Below are positions 35,834 through 45,751 of a stretch of DNA of 64,000 bases, in pieces (positions within the stretch are counted from its first letter, which is position 1; the number at the start of each line of letters is the position of its first letter). This DNA comes from an uncultured Desulfomonile sp. (GTDB lineage Bacteria > Desulfobacterota > Desulfomonilia > Desulfomonilales > Desulfomonilaceae). A program made the position numbers and the translations under genes. The notes below the pieces were generated by a model. That model was not told the DNA's origin and made no database searches. It saw only the letters and a program-made list of their open reading frames with translations. The stretch spans positions 30,252 to 94,251 of the forward strand of contig CAJBEZ010000028.1 in the NCBI GenBank assembly GCA_903952205.1, written 5' to 3'.

Positions 35834-38743
35834 ATGTCAAAAAAGTTCAGTCTCACTAAATACCTGGGCATTTGGTACGTGCTGCTTTTTGCATTGATGG
35901 CTTTTTTGTTGGTCATGCTGGTTGCCTGGCAAATGAAGAAACAGTCCCTCCATAACGCCGAGTCTCAGGCCCAGATGATCCTGGATCGGAACCTGGCGAC
36001 ACACCAGTATTTCACACAGCAACTCAAACCCAACATTTTCAAATGGACTGAACCTTTTAGGGACAAGGATTATTTTGACCCTTCATGGATGTCTTCCACT
36101 TACGCTGTAAGGGAAATAGACAAAATATTTCATCAACTCAATAAAGAACCCTATTATTACAAAGAAAGCGCAATCAATGCCCGGTCTGAGGAAACGGAAG
36201 CCGACCCACGAGAAAAAAAATTCCTGACCGAATTACAAAAGGACCCGCACCTGAATACCAAATCAGAAGTCCGGTATTTTGACGGGCGTCCCTATCTGAC
36301 GGTTCTCAAAAGAGGCGAAACGATGGAAGCCTCGTGCTTGAGTTGCCATAGCAATCCAGAAACGGCCCCCAAAGACCTGGTAAGTATTTATGGGCCTGAA
36401 AAAAGCTTTGGCCGATTTCTCAACGAAGCAGTTCAGGCTATCTCAATTCGGATCCCACTGGAAGCGGCTTATGCAAAGGGGCGGCAGGCTACTCTGGAGC
36501 TTTCCGCATTGATGCTTTCATTTCTTCTGGCGGGTTTCGCTTTTTTGTTCTTCTTTACCAGGAAACAGATCGTTAATCCAGTGGATAAACTTACAGCGAT
36601 GGCCTCCCTTATAGCCCAGGGGGGGAAACATCTTGGAATGACAATTTCGGAGTCTGAGAGGCCAGAGTTGCGAGAGTTGGCCCGCGCCATAAACCTTCTC
36701 TCCACAAACCTGAAAAAGAGCAGGGACGAGCTTGAAGCCAAGGTAGCCGACCGAACAGCCGAACTATCTATAGCAAACGAAAGACTGGAAGAAGAAATAG
36801 CAATTAGAAGAGAAACCGAAACGGCGTTGGCAAAGAGCATGGAGAAATTTCGCCAGGTGTTTGAGCAAGTCCCGGTTGGCCTAAACATTCTGGAACTGGA
36901 CGAAACTATTGCTGAAACAAATTCTCAGCTTTGTCAATTACTCGGCATGGAACAGGCGGATATTATCGGGAGGAAGTTCTCCGATGTGATTGATTGGGCC
37001 GACAAATTAGATAACAGGCTCCCATTCGATGAAATCCTCGATCGAAAGATTGCAATCCATGAAAAAATAATTCGTATAGTTTGCGCCGAAGGTAAACCGA
37101 AATGGATACATCTCACCCTGGCGCCCCTGGTTGGCGATGGGGGCTTTACAATATACCTTATAGCTATGCTCAAGGATATTGACGAGAAAATCCTTCAGGA
37201 ACAGGCGCTCAAAGAATCTGAAACAAGAAATCGGCTCCTCATTGAACACTCTCCTGTAGGTATTTCCATTTTGGATGAAGGGATGGTGCATTACATCAAC
37301 CCCTTGATCTTGGAAATGTTTGGCTATGATGATGTCCATGAGATTCTCGGTCGTCCAGCGGAAGATCTCTTTGCCCCGGAAAATAGAGAATTAGTCACAA
37401 AGTGGCGTAAAAATCTGCTCTCTGGTGAACCGTCGCACAAGAATCATGACCTCAAAGGATTGAAGAAAAACGGTGAACTGGTGGATCTGAGTGTTTGGCC
37501 GACTATAATCAGTTTCGGCGGCAAACCCGCCATCCTGACATTTATTGCTGACAGGACAGAGGCGTCCGCTCTAAAGGCTCAACTTTTTCAGGCGCAGAAG
37601 ATGGAGGCGGTCGGCACTCTGGCTGGTGGAGTGGCGCATGATTTCAACAACATTCTCCAGGTGATAACCGGCTACTGCGAGTTGTTAATGCTTAGTACCC
37701 CCGAAGGGACCAAGAAACGTTCCGATCTTGAGATAATTTATCAATCCGCAAAAAAAGGAGCCGACCTGGTCCGGCGACTTCTCATGTTCAGTCGAAAAAC
37801 CGAAGTCAAGTTGAAACCATGCAATCTCAACAACATTGTTTTAGACACTCAGAAATTGATCAGTCGAATCATCCCCAAGATGATCAACATCGAGTTGCGA
37901 CTTGCCGATCCAATAAAGAACATCAACGCTGACGCGGGACAAATTGAACAGGTTCTATTGAACCTGGCCATCAACGCCAAAGACGCTATGCCCAAAGGTG
38001 GCGGATTAATTATACAGACCAGGGATATGACTGTTGGCGAACGGTTTTTTCTTACACATCCCCAAATAAATCCTGGGGACTACGTCCTGTTAAGCGTGAC
38101 CGACTCGGGAAAAGGAATGGAAAAGATGGTTCTTGAAAGAATTTTCGAACCATTTTTCACGACGAAGAAAATCGGCGAAGGCACGGGCCTTGGACTTGCC
38201 ATGGTCTTTGGTATAGTCAACGCTCATAATGGCCGAATTTTTTGCAATAGCCAACCAGGTAAAGGGACTACATTTGAAATCTACCTCCCGGTCATCGCAA
38301 TCCCTGGTATTTCAAAATTAAACCATGACGTGAAAATCCTCAGAAGCGGTAACGGTACGATACTGGTCGTGGATGACGAACCGTCCATCATCGATTTTGA
38401 GAGAAGGATTTTAACCGAAGCCGGTTATAAAGTAGTTATCGCAACTAGTGCGGCGGAAGCGCTGCGTCTGTATTCCAAGGAGCGAGACAGCATAGACATG
38501 GTTATCCTCGATTACGTGATGCCTGAGTCAAGCGGCATTGAGTGTCTTGAGCGGTTGAAGGAAATCAACCCGGACATAAGGGCGGTATTCGCCAGCGGTT
38601 ACTCGGTCGACACGCTGAAAAACGAAATGGATAGGTTAGAAGTTTGCGGGTTCATCCCCAAACCCTTTGACGTGGGGACTTTTCTCCTGGTTGTTAGCGA
38701 AGCGCTTGAGAAAAATAGACTGGAAAATAACGGAGGCAGGTAA
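35834..38743 (+). CDS. Heme-c-type DUF3365 sensor hybrid histidine kinase (3 of 4)
   Basis: A 969-residue kinase from ATG 35834 (CAGGAGG 7-8 bases upstream). A membrane helix, a periplasmic DUF3365/Tll0287-like domain with C168-L-S-C171-H172, which is a covalent heme-c site, a second helix (about 215-240), HAMP, coiled coil, two PAS domains, HisKA H602, HATPase_c and receiver D893. Likely senses redox potential or a gas ligand in the periplasm. The next gene starts 6 bases after the stop. Confidence 0.92.
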   Translation: MSKKFSLTKYLGIWYVLLFALMAFLLVMLVAWQMKKQSLHNAESQAQMILDRNLATHQYFTQQLKPNIFKWTEPFRDKDYFDPSWMSSTYAVREIDKIFHQLNKEPYYYKESAINARSEETEADPREKKFLTELQKDPHLNTKSEVRYFDGRPYLTVLKRGETMEASCLSCHSNPETAPKDLVSIYGPEKSFGRFLNEAVQAISIRIPLEAAYAKGRQATLELSALMLSFLLAGFAFLFFFTRKQIVNPVDKLTAMASLIAQGGKHLGMTISESERPELRELARAINLLSTNLKKSRDELEAKVADRTAELSIANERLEEEIAIRRETETALAKSMEKFRQVFEQVPVGLNILELDETIAETNSQLCQLLGMEQADIIGRKFSDVIDWADKLDNRLPFDEILDRKIAIHEKIIRIVCAEGKPKWIHLTLAPLVGDGGFTIYLIAMLKDIDEKILQEQALKESETRNRLLIEHSPVGISILDEGMVHYINPLILEMFGYDDVHEILGRPAEDLFAPENRELVTKWRKNLLSGEPSHKNHDLKGLKKNGELVDLSVWPTIISFGGKPAILTFIADRTEASALKAQLFQAQKMEAVGTLAGGVAHDFNNILQVITGYCELLMLSTPEGTKKRSDLEIIYQSAKKGADLVRRLLMFSRKTEVKLKPCNLNNIVLDTQKLISRIIPKMINIELRLADPIKNINADAGQIEQVLLNLAINAKDAMPKGGGLIIQTRDMTVGERFFLTHPQINPGDYVLLSVTDSGKGMEKMVLERIFEPFFTTKKIGEGTGLGLAMVFGIVNAHNGRIFCNSQPGKGTTFEIYLPVIAIPGISKLNHDVKILRSGNGTILVVDDEPSIIDFERRILTEAGYKVVIATSAAEALRLYSKERDSIDMVILDYVMPESSGIECLERLKEINPDIRAVFASGYSVDTLKNEMDRLEVCGFIPKPFDVGTFLLVVSEALEKNRLENNGGR

Positions 38744-38749
38744 ACGATC

Positions 38750-41527
38750 TTGGACAATAATATAGTTATTCTGATTGTCGAGGCTGTATCACTCTACCTG
38801 CTGGTCCTTTGGGCCCATTCGCTGCGACACCGAGTTGGTCTGGCGCCTTTCTACGCTTTGCTGGGAGGGGTTACTGCGGTGATGTCGTGGGTGACGGACG
38901 CCGGTGTTCATGTAGAAGCCGGCGGGATCACGTTCATGGTTGGTTCCACGGTTTTCTACACTTCGATCCTGCTTGGAGTGTTTGTTGTATATGTGTTCGA
39001 CGGGCCGCATTCTACGAGAATTGCGATTATCACGGTCGCCGGAGTGTCGATTATGGTGCCGTTGATTGCTGTCGTCCTACACGCTCAAATGAAGATATCC
39101 GGCCACGCCCCGGTTGGGTATGTTCCTCTCCCCAGCCTTCGGATCAACACAGCGTCTGTATTGGCCACAGTTGCGGACTTGATTTTCCTGGCTATGGCCT
39201 GGGAATTTCTTGGCAAGGCCAAGCTCCGCATAAGGATAGGGATCAGAGCTTTTCTCACTCTCCTTGGTGTAATGTGGCTGGATGTTTTGCTGTTCGCCAC
39301 GGGCGCTTTTGTGGGAACCTCAAATTATTTGAGCATTATGGGAGGCACTCTGCTGAGTCGGCTCGTCATTTCCGTGTTTGCCTGGCCGTTCCTGTATGTA
39401 TATCTGAACCGGCAGAATCGGAAAATGGGAAACGTAATGGTCAACCGTCCAGTTTTAGCCATTCTGAAGGAAGTGTCCGAAGTTCGTGTCGAGCTTGGCC
39501 TGGCGAAAGAAGAAATTGAGCGCCGCAAGAAGGTTGAAAACCAACTCAAAACATCCTACCACAGATTGAACCAGATCATCGATTTCTTGCCTGACCCCAC
39601 CCTTGTCATCGACCAAAATAGTCAGATTGCAGCCTGGAACAAAGCGATGGAGGATTTAACCGGGGTAGCGGCCAAGGACATGATCGGCAAAGGCAATCAT
39701 GAGTATTCCTTGCCTTTTTATGGAGAACTACGGCTGATCCTGGCGGACTTGGCTCTAAACTGGAACGAAAGGTACGTTGAAAAATACGTTTCCGTAAAGA
39801 GGCTTCCAGACGGAGTGCTTCTTTCGGAATCCTTTCATCCGCAAATTAAAGGGGGAATCTTTCTCTCAGGCACGGCACGCGTACTTTACGACGGCGAGGG
39901 TCGACCGGAGGGAGCGATAGAGTCCGTACGCGACATCACCCATGTGAAGATGGCAGAGAAGGCCCTCCGAGACAGCCAACGTCGATTTGCTCAAATCATA
40001 GAGTTTCTCCCGGACGCTACTATGGTAATCGATGCGGAAGGAACACTGATAGCATGGAACCAGGCGATGGAAAAGCTTACCGGCATTCAGGCTTCTACGA
40101 TGATTGGAAAGGGCGACTTCGAATACGCTTTACCCTTTTATGGCAAGCGAAGACCGGTCATGCTGGATCTCGTGATGTTGGAAAATCAGGAAGTCGCGTC
40201 TGAATACGTCTGCTTGCGAAAAGAGGGAAACCGTCTGGTTTCTGAGACCTATCTGGCCAATTTTTGCGGTCGAGGCCCAACATGGCTTTGGAATGTGGCG
40301 GCGCCTCTTTATGATGATGACGGCAGAGTTGTCGGGGCGATCGAGGCGATACGCGACATCACCGACCGTAAGCGGGCCGAACAGGCTATGCTGCAAAGCG
40401 AGCGCTACAAAGCCGTAGTGGATCTTGCTTCAGGGGTAGCTCACAACTTTAACAACGTTCTCCAGATAATCCTGGGAAACGCCGACCTTGGCCTCTTGCG
40501 TCTCAAGGCGGGAGACACAAGGCATCTCCAGAAAAATCTCAACGCAATTATCGAAATTTGTGACCAAGGAACTGAGACAGTTAAGCGACTCAACAGGTTT
40601 GCGCGTTTTGGAGACCTCTCCAAAGACGAATTTCCCGATGAAATATTCGATTTATCAGTGGCGTTGGGAGAAGCGGTTGAGCTTACCAGGCCATGGTGGC
40701 GGTCTGACGCCAACAGACGCGGAGTCCCCATCGAGATGAATGTGAATCTTCAGGAAGGCTGTTTTGTCAAAGGCCGAAAAAGCCAAATGATCGAACTATC
40801 GGTCAATCTCATAAAGAACGCCGTCGAGGCAATGCCCGATGGAGGTCAAATAGGCATTCAAACCGACGCGGATGAAAAGTGGGCGACAGTAAGTGTTTCC
40901 GACACAGGTGTCGGGATTGCGCAAGAAAAGATTGGAAACCTGTTTAATCCTTTTTACACGACCAACCCTGAATTGGGTAGAGGATTGGGGCTTTCTACGT
41001 GCATTAAGATTGTTGACGAACACGGTGGAGAAATCAAAGTGAAAAGTAATGAAGGAGATGGGACCGTTTTTACCGTTATACTACCCAGCGCCACACCGTC
41101 TCCACAGGAAAGAAAAATCTATGATACGCGCTCAGTCAATCCCTTGCGCGTCCTGGCCATAGATGACATGCCTCGGATACTGGAACTAATTGAACAAGGT
41201 CTGTCCAATCTTGGTCACATTGTCACAACTGCTGAATCGGGGGAAGAAGCGCTTCAACTTCTCGACGCTCAGGCAATGGACGTGGTCATTTGCGACCTGG
41301 GCATGCCTGGGATGAACGGATGGCAAGTCGCCAAAACCGTTAAGGATCAATCCGAAGATCGTGGCCACAAAAAACCTTTGCTCATATTACTTACCGGATG
41401 GGCGAACCAGGATTTGGACACAACTCGGACGGAGGAGTGCGGGGTCGATGCGATAGTTACCAAACCGGTCGACTTTGAATACCTGTCAAAGGTGATCGAG
41501 AGGCTTGGACAGACTTCCGCTCCTTAG
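38750..41527 (+). CDS. Seven-helix PAS hybrid histidine kinase (4 of 4)
   Basis: A 925-residue kinase. The start is TTG 38750. About seven membrane helices (5-225), two PAS domains (about 275-405 and 410-540), HisKA H565 in GVAHNFNNVLQI, HATPase_c (GRGLGLSTCIKIVDEHGGEI) and receiver D849. The PAS domains resemble each other (FLPDPTLVIDQ versus FLPDATMVIDA), suggesting duplication. The stop overlaps that of the EamA gene by four bases. Confidence 0.9.
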   Translation: MDNNIVILIVEAVSLYLLVLWAHSLRHRVGLAPFYALLGGVTAVMSWVTDAGVHVEAGGITFMVGSTVFYTSILLGVFVVYVFDGPHSTRIAIITVAGVSIMVPLIAVVLHAQMKISGHAPVGYVPLPSLRINTASVLATVADLIFLAMAWEFLGKAKLRIRIGIRAFLTLLGVMWLDVLLFATGAFVGTSNYLSIMGGTLLSRLVISVFAWPFLYVYLNRQNRKMGNVMVNRPVLAILKEVSEVRVELGLAKEEIERRKKVENQLKTSYHRLNQIIDFLPDPTLVIDQNSQIAAWNKAMEDLTGVAAKDMIGKGNHEYSLPFYGELRLILADLALNWNERYVEKYVSVKRLPDGVLLSESFHPQIKGGIFLSGTARVLYDGEGRPEGAIESVRDITHVKMAEKALRDSQRRFAQIIEFLPDATMVIDAEGTLIAWNQAMEKLTGIQASTMIGKGDFEYALPFYGKRRPVMLDLVMLENQEVASEYVCLRKEGNRLVSETYLANFCGRGPTWLWNVAAPLYDDDGRVVGAIEAIRDITDRKRAEQAMLQSERYKAVVDLASGVAHNFNNVLQIILGNADLGLLRLKAGDTRHLQKNLNAIIEICDQGTETVKRLNRFARFGDLSKDEFPDEIFDLSVALGEAVELTRPWWRSDANRRGVPIEMNVNLQEGCFVKGRKSQMIELSVNLIKNAVEAMPDGGQIGIQTDADEKWATVSVSDTGVGIAQEKIGNLFNPFYTTNPELGRGLGLSTCIKIVDEHGGEIKVKSNEGDGTVFTVILPSATPSPQERKIYDTRSVNPLRVLAIDDMPRILELIEQGLSNLGHIVTTAESGEEALQLLDAQAMDVVICDLGMPGMNGWQVAKTVKDQSEDRGHKKPLLILLTGWANQDLDTTRTEECGVDAIVTKPVDFEYLSKVIERLGQTSAP

Positions 41528-42429
41528 ACCTTCGATTGGTTAACCATGTAAATGCCTGTTCCAACGAGCGCCAAAGCCAGTAACAATGATTTAGTGATTG
41601 GCTCGTCAAGTAGAAATCCACCCGCAAGCACACCGAAAATCGGAGTCAGAAAAGTAAATGACGCAAGTCTTGAGGCGGGGTAGTAGCGCAATAGCAAAAA
41701 CCAAGCCAGGTAAGTTATCGTGGCAATCCATACAACCTGATATACAAGACTCGCCACAATAAGAGGCTCCAACGAAACAACTCCCGCCTCCCCCGCAGCG
41801 ATGGAGGCTACAGGGAGGACAAGAGCGGACACTGCAAGTTGATATAGTAGTGTTTTACTTGAGGCTATTCCGGCGAGCGGACTCGCCTTGATCAAGACAG
41901 TGGTCGCCCCCCAAAGGACCGCCGCAACCGCCAGCATGGCGTCGCCAACAAGCATTCGGCTCGTAGGTAAATACATTGACTCGTAAAATGCGACGACGAT
42001 ACCAGTGAAAGCGGAACATAACCCCACTACCTGCATTAACCGGAGGCTTTCACCTGGAATGAACAATTGCGCCCCCAAAGCCACGACGAACGGCGACATG
42101 TAAAGAAAGATGACAGCGCGTGAAGCATTGGTAAAACCGAGTCCCAAATAGATTAGAAGAAATTCTACGGCAAATAGAGTGCCCGCAGCTATCCCCCACC
42201 ACAAAGTCCCGTCCATGGCAAACATCGGTTCCCGGCGGATTAACATCCACATGGCAACCAGGACAGTGGCCCCTATTGAACGTATCCCGGACTGCAGAAT
42301 GGGCGAAACACCTTGGCTCGCAATTTTGATCGCGACCTGTTGAAGACCCCAACTAGCGCAAAGAACAACCAGGATAATCATTGCAGGAATATCCAGGTTT
42401 TGCTTTTTACCGCCGAATTCGTAAACCAT
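41524..42429 (-). CDS. EamA-family (DMT) transporter
   Basis: A 301-residue inner-membrane protein with ten hydrophobic helices in two repeated halves. ATG 42429 is chosen (AAGGCGCCT upstream) over 42489. Family members export metabolites such as amino acids; the substrate here is unknown. Divergent from the HU gene. Confidence 0.87.
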   Translation of the reverse strand: MVYEFGGKKQNLDIPAMIILVVLCASWGLQQVAIKIASQGVSPILQSGIRSIGATVLVAMWMLIRREPMFAMDGTLWWGIAAGTLFAVEFLLIYLGLGFTNASRAVIFLYMSPFVVALGAQLFIPGESLRLMQVVGLCSAFTGIVVAFYESMYLPTSRMLVGDAMLAVAAVLWGATTVLIKASPLAGIASSKTLLYQLAVSALVLPVASIAAGEAGVVSLEPLIVASLVYQVVWIATITYLAWFLLLRYYPASRLASFTFLTPIFGVLAGGFLLDEPITKSLLLALALVGTGIYMVNQSKV

Positions 42430-42534
42430 AGGCGCCTTACCTGTTACAACCCTCGGAGATAGTGCTAATACGGCGTAAGCCGTCATCACTTTTAGATCAT
42501 TCGATCATCAGCGGCAACTAATAATGTTTTTCTC

Positions 42535-42564
42535 TTGACACTTTACTTCAAAGCGAATTATAGA
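42535..42564 (+). promoter_or_regulatory. Sigma-70-type promoter of the HU gene
   Basis: TTGACA (42535-42540), 18 bases, TATAGA (42559-42564). Predicted start near 42572, about 48 bases before the HU ATG. Both boxes are close to consensus, fitting an abundant protein. Confidence 0.7.
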
Positions 42565-42619
42565 AACGCAACTCATGTTATTTACATTGATTCATGATTG
42601 TATCCAGGGAGGCCCAAAA

Positions 42620-42892
42620 ATGACAAAGGCTGAATTCGTCGACAAGCTTGCTGAGAAGGGTAAAATTACCAAAAAGCAGGCATCAGAAGCCATCGAATTG
42701 ATTTTCACCACCGTAGCCGAGGGTTTGGTCGCAGGCGACGAAATCTCCATTCCGGGTTTTGGCAAATTCTCCGTCGCGCTTAGAAAAGCCAGAACAGGTC
42801 TAAACCCCCAGACAAAAGAGAAAATTAAAATTCCCGAAACTAAAGCTCCCAAGTTCTCAGCGGCGAAGGCTCTTAAGGATTCGATAAAATAA
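42620..42892 (+). CDS. hup: HU-family DNA-binding protein
   Basis: A 90-residue histone-like protein. ATG 42620 has GGGAGG 8 bases upstream. Contains the family signature GFGKFSVALRKARTGLNPQT around residues 46-65 and ends KFSAAKALKDSIK. It compacts and bends DNA. Confidence 0.95.
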   Translation: MTKAEFVDKLAEKGKITKKQASEAIELIFTTVAEGLVAGDEISIPGFGKFSVALRKARTGLNPQTKEKIKIPETKAPKFSAAKALKDSIK

Positions 42893-42922
42893 CCTTGTTT
42901 CCTGACGAATTAGCGGACACGA

Positions 42923-42935
42923 GCCCCTCTGGGGC
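42923..42935. repeat. Short hairpin after the HU gene
   Basis: GCCCC-TCT-GGGGC, 30 bases after the HU stop, without a T tail. A possible mRNA-stabilising 3' structure ahead of the terminator at 43034. Confidence 0.4.
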
Positions 42936-43033
42936 GTAATGAGATATTGATTATTGGAACAGCTTGACTCTAAATTGTCTAGCTGTTACTTGAACCGCTC
43001 ATTGGGTAAATGGTCCTTTTGAGTGAGTTTCTT

Positions 43034-43069
43034 GACCCTGGCATCCCCCCCGTCAGGGTCTTTCTTTTT
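43034..43069 (+). terminator. Rho-independent terminator of the HU transcript
   Basis: GACCCTG (43034-43040) pairs with CAGGGTC (43054-43060) and TTTCTTTTT follows. Clear intrinsic terminator reading rightward. Confidence 0.85.
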
Positions 43070-43191
43070 GGACTCAAGAAAAGTAATTATATCAGTGGAA
43101 TCGCGTTGAATTTGGGTCAATTTGGGTTTTGCATTGATCATAGAATATGTCGGCTGTTTTCTGTTCAGCAGGAATTCATATTGGAACAAAG

Positions 43192-44166
43192 ATGACACAA
43201 GATATTTTCGGGACCAAACTGATGTCGGAGGAAGAAGCGGTCTCGAAGTTCATAAAAAACGGTGATCAATTAGCTTTAGGCGGGTTCACCGTTAACAGAA
43301 ACCCTATGCTTATTATCAGAGAGATCATCAAACAGGGAATCAGGGATTTACACGTTGTGTGCCACTCACACGGCCAGGGCCTGGATCTGCTTATCGGCGC
43401 AGGCTGTGTGAGCTATCTGGAAATCGCCTACGGTGGTATGGGAAGGTTTGCTCCAACTTGTATCCGCTTCAGAAAAGCCGTATGCGAGGGTCTGATAAAA
43501 ATAGACGATTATTCAAACTACCAGATGAGCCTAAGATTTCTGGGCGGAGCCATGGGGCTACCGTTTATGGTCACCAAGTCCGGCCTTGAAACTGATCTTG
43601 TAAAGATAGACGGTTTTTCCAAAGAGGATAGGGGTAAGGGGAAAATAGCGACAAAGAAACTTGAAATAACCCGGAACCCTTTCGGAAAAGAAAATGATAA
43701 AGTAGTGCTCTTGCCGTCATTGAACCCTGATGTGTCAATTATCCACGCCCAATATGTAGGCGAAGATGGAACCGTCAGAATCAAGGGTTTGACTTTTGCT
43801 GATCTGGAACAAGCCAATTCAGCGTCTAGAGTCATCGTCACCTGCGAAGAAATTCTTTCCAGGTCTGAAATCCGAAAGGACCCGGACCAGAACTCGCTGC
43901 CTCCTTTCCTGATCGACGCTGTGGTAAAAGCCCCTATGGCCGCTCATCCAACAGCGTGCCACTATTTCTACGATTATGATCCAGCTCACTTACGGATGTA
44001 CGCTAACATGGCGAGTGATGACGGCACATTTGAGCGCTATCTCAAAGAATGGGTTTACGACATACCGGATCAGGCTGCCTATCTTGAAAAGGTTGGATTG
44101 ACGCAATTGGCGAGAATTAAGGCTGACCCCTTTTTGGGATACGCTCCGGGACTGGATCGCAAATAA
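43192..44166 (+). CDS. CoA-transferase alpha subunit (glutaconate CoA-transferase type)
   Basis: A 324-residue family I CoA-transferase A chain. ATG 43192 gives the usual start; the frame to 43147 is unsupported. Motifs include GDQLALGGFTVNRNP and GGMGRFAPTCIRFRKA. With the B subunit 12 bases downstream it exchanges CoA between acyl-CoA and a free acid. Similar to GctA, but actual substrate is unknown. Confidence 0.88.
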   Translation: MTQDIFGTKLMSEEEAVSKFIKNGDQLALGGFTVNRNPMLIIREIIKQGIRDLHVVCHSHGQGLDLLIGAGCVSYLEIAYGGMGRFAPTCIRFRKAVCEGLIKIDDYSNYQMSLRFLGGAMGLPFMVTKSGLETDLVKIDGFSKEDRGKGKIATKKLEITRNPFGKENDKVVLLPSLNPDVSIIHAQYVGEDGTVRIKGLTFADLEQANSASRVIVTCEEILSRSEIRKDPDQNSLPPFLIDAVVKAPMAAHPTACHYFYDYDPAHLRMYANMASDDGTFERYLKEWVYDIPDQAAYLEKVGLTQLARIKADPFLGYAPGLDRK

Positions 44167-44178
44167 AGGGTGGTCAAA

Positions 44179-44940
44179 ATGACCGCATACTCCAAACTTG
44201 AGATGATGGCTATTGCCGCCGGAAGGCTTATTACAGACGGTGACGTGGTCTTTGCGGGAACTGGAATCTCCATGCTTGCGGCTACTGTCGCCAAACGCAT
44301 ACACGCTCCAAACTCAGTTGTATTTTTCGAAACTGGTGGAATAGACCCATCTTTGGATGAATTACCACTGGCTGTCGCGGACCCTCGAGTCATGGCCGGC
44401 GCGTCAATGAACTCTGGACTCATTGAATCTTTTTCCCTACTCTCCAGCCAAAGACTGAGAACCATAGCCTTCCTGGGGGCCGCTCAGATTGATCGGTACG
44501 GTAATTTGAACTCAACCTGCCTGGGGGATTATCATAAACCTACGAACAGGTTTCCGGGAAGTGGCGGCGCATGTGACGCCGCCTCACTTGCATCAGGATT
44601 CATCATTTTTATGGAGCACGAAAAGAGAAGATTTGTGGACAAACTGGATTATTTCACCAGCCCTGGGTGGCTTCATGGTAATGACTCAAGAGAGAAGGCT
44701 GGTTTTAATCGAGGCGGACCCATGGCTGTGGTGACCAATCTGGGGATCATGACATTTCATCCGTCAACAAAGGAAATGGTCCTGTCTCAACATTATCCGG
44801 GGGTTTCTCCCGAGGACGTAGCGAACAACACAGGATTCGACGTTGATTTGTCCAAAACGTCTGAAGTTCTACCTCCAACAGAACTGGAATTAAAAACCCT
44901 CAGGGATCAGGTGGATCCTCAAAGACTGCTTCTGGGCTGA
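44179..44940 (+). CDS. CoA-transferase beta subunit
   Basis: A 253-residue B chain; ATG 44179 follows AAGGGTGG by 5 bases. The catalytic glutamate of family I B subunits is expected near FFETGGIDP (about residue 54). GSGGACDAASLA matches the CoA-binding loop region. Partner of the preceding gene. Confidence 0.88.
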   Translation: MTAYSKLEMMAIAAGRLITDGDVVFAGTGISMLAATVAKRIHAPNSVVFFETGGIDPSLDELPLAVADPRVMAGASMNSGLIESFSLLSSQRLRTIAFLGAAQIDRYGNLNSTCLGDYHKPTNRFPGSGGACDAASLASGFIIFMEHEKRRFVDKLDYFTSPGWLHGNDSREKAGFNRGGPMAVVTNLGIMTFHPSTKEMVLSQHYPGVSPEDVANNTGFDVDLSKTSEVLPPTELELKTLRDQVDPQRLLLG

Positions 44941-45021
44941 ATCAAAAAAATATCGACTTTTGCGAATTGACTCCAATTCCTGTTGCGCTGATCCGGTCTA
45001 GATTTCAAACAAGGAGAAGAC

Positions 45022-45696
45022 GTGGCTCAAGTTATTTTGTTGATTGTCGCTTGCGCACTCCTGTTCGGCCTGCTGTGGGCGGAAAAAACAGGAGGCTATG
45101 CCCTGATTTTACTTTTTAAGGCGCCGCTGTCGAGCCTGTTTGTTTTAACCGCAACGCTCAGAACTCATTTCTTTAAGCGTTACTACCATGTAGTGGTCGC
45201 AGGATTAATACTCGGCCTCGTGGGTGATATTTGCCTTGCGCTTCCTGGAAATATCGCATTCAGAGCGGGGTTGGCGGCTTTTTTAGTGGGCCATATCCTG
45301 TATATTTTTGCTTTTACTCAACTGACTCGACGTACTGACTGGGTTCATCCTGTCAACTTTTTGATTATTTCCGTCAGCGGGTACATATTCTGGAGGCTTT
45401 TCCCCCACCTTGGCGCCATGCTGATTCCCGTGGCCTTTTACATTGTGGTTATTAGCGTGATGGTGTCGGGCGCCTGGGCTGTGTTTCGCAATCCGAACAT
45501 GAACAGAGTCGGAGCGTGGCTCATATTGTTTGGGGCGTTATTGTTTTACGTGTCAGACATCTTTGTCGCGAGGAATCGATTTATTGAGAGCGAGTTTCTT
45601 AATCGACTCGTCGGCCTGCCGTTTTACTACATTGGCCAGTTTCTCCTGGCTTTTTCAGTCGGTTTCGTGAAGCAGGGACCTGATAATAGAATTTGA
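45022..45696 (+). CDS. YhhN-family membrane protein (lysoplasmalogenase-like)
   Basis: A 224-residue protein with about eight membrane helices starting at GTG 45022, with AAGGAG 5-6 bases upstream. The family (TMEM86/YhhN) includes lysoplasmalogenases; GLVGDICLALPG and LFYVSDIFVARNRF fit it. Convergent with a broken kinase gene whose remnant abuts its stop. Confidence 0.83.
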   Translation: MAQVILLIVACALLFGLLWAEKTGGYALILLFKAPLSSLFVLTATLRTHFFKRYYHVVVAGLILGLVGDICLALPGNIAFRAGLAAFLVGHILYIFAFTQLTRRTDWVHPVNFLIISVSGYIFWRLFPHLGAMLIPVAFYIVVISVMVSGAWAVFRNPNMNRVGAWLILFGALLFYVSDIFVARNRFIESEFLNRLVGLPFYYIGQFLLAFSVGFVKQGPDNRI

Positions 45697-45751
45697 TGGA
45701 GGACAATGGATTTCTGATCTCGTGCGAGAAAGAGGCAGAAAGATGGCCCTG
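45677..45751 (-). pseudogene. HisKA remnant downstream of a nonsense codon
   Basis: Directly after the TAA at 45752-45754, the same frame continues QGHLSASFSHEIRNPLSSIK, an unmistakable histidine-kinase H-box. The frame then runs into the 3' end of the YhhN gene and loses similarity. A TTA to TAA change would explain the stop; the rest of the kinase has been deleted. Confidence 0.8.
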
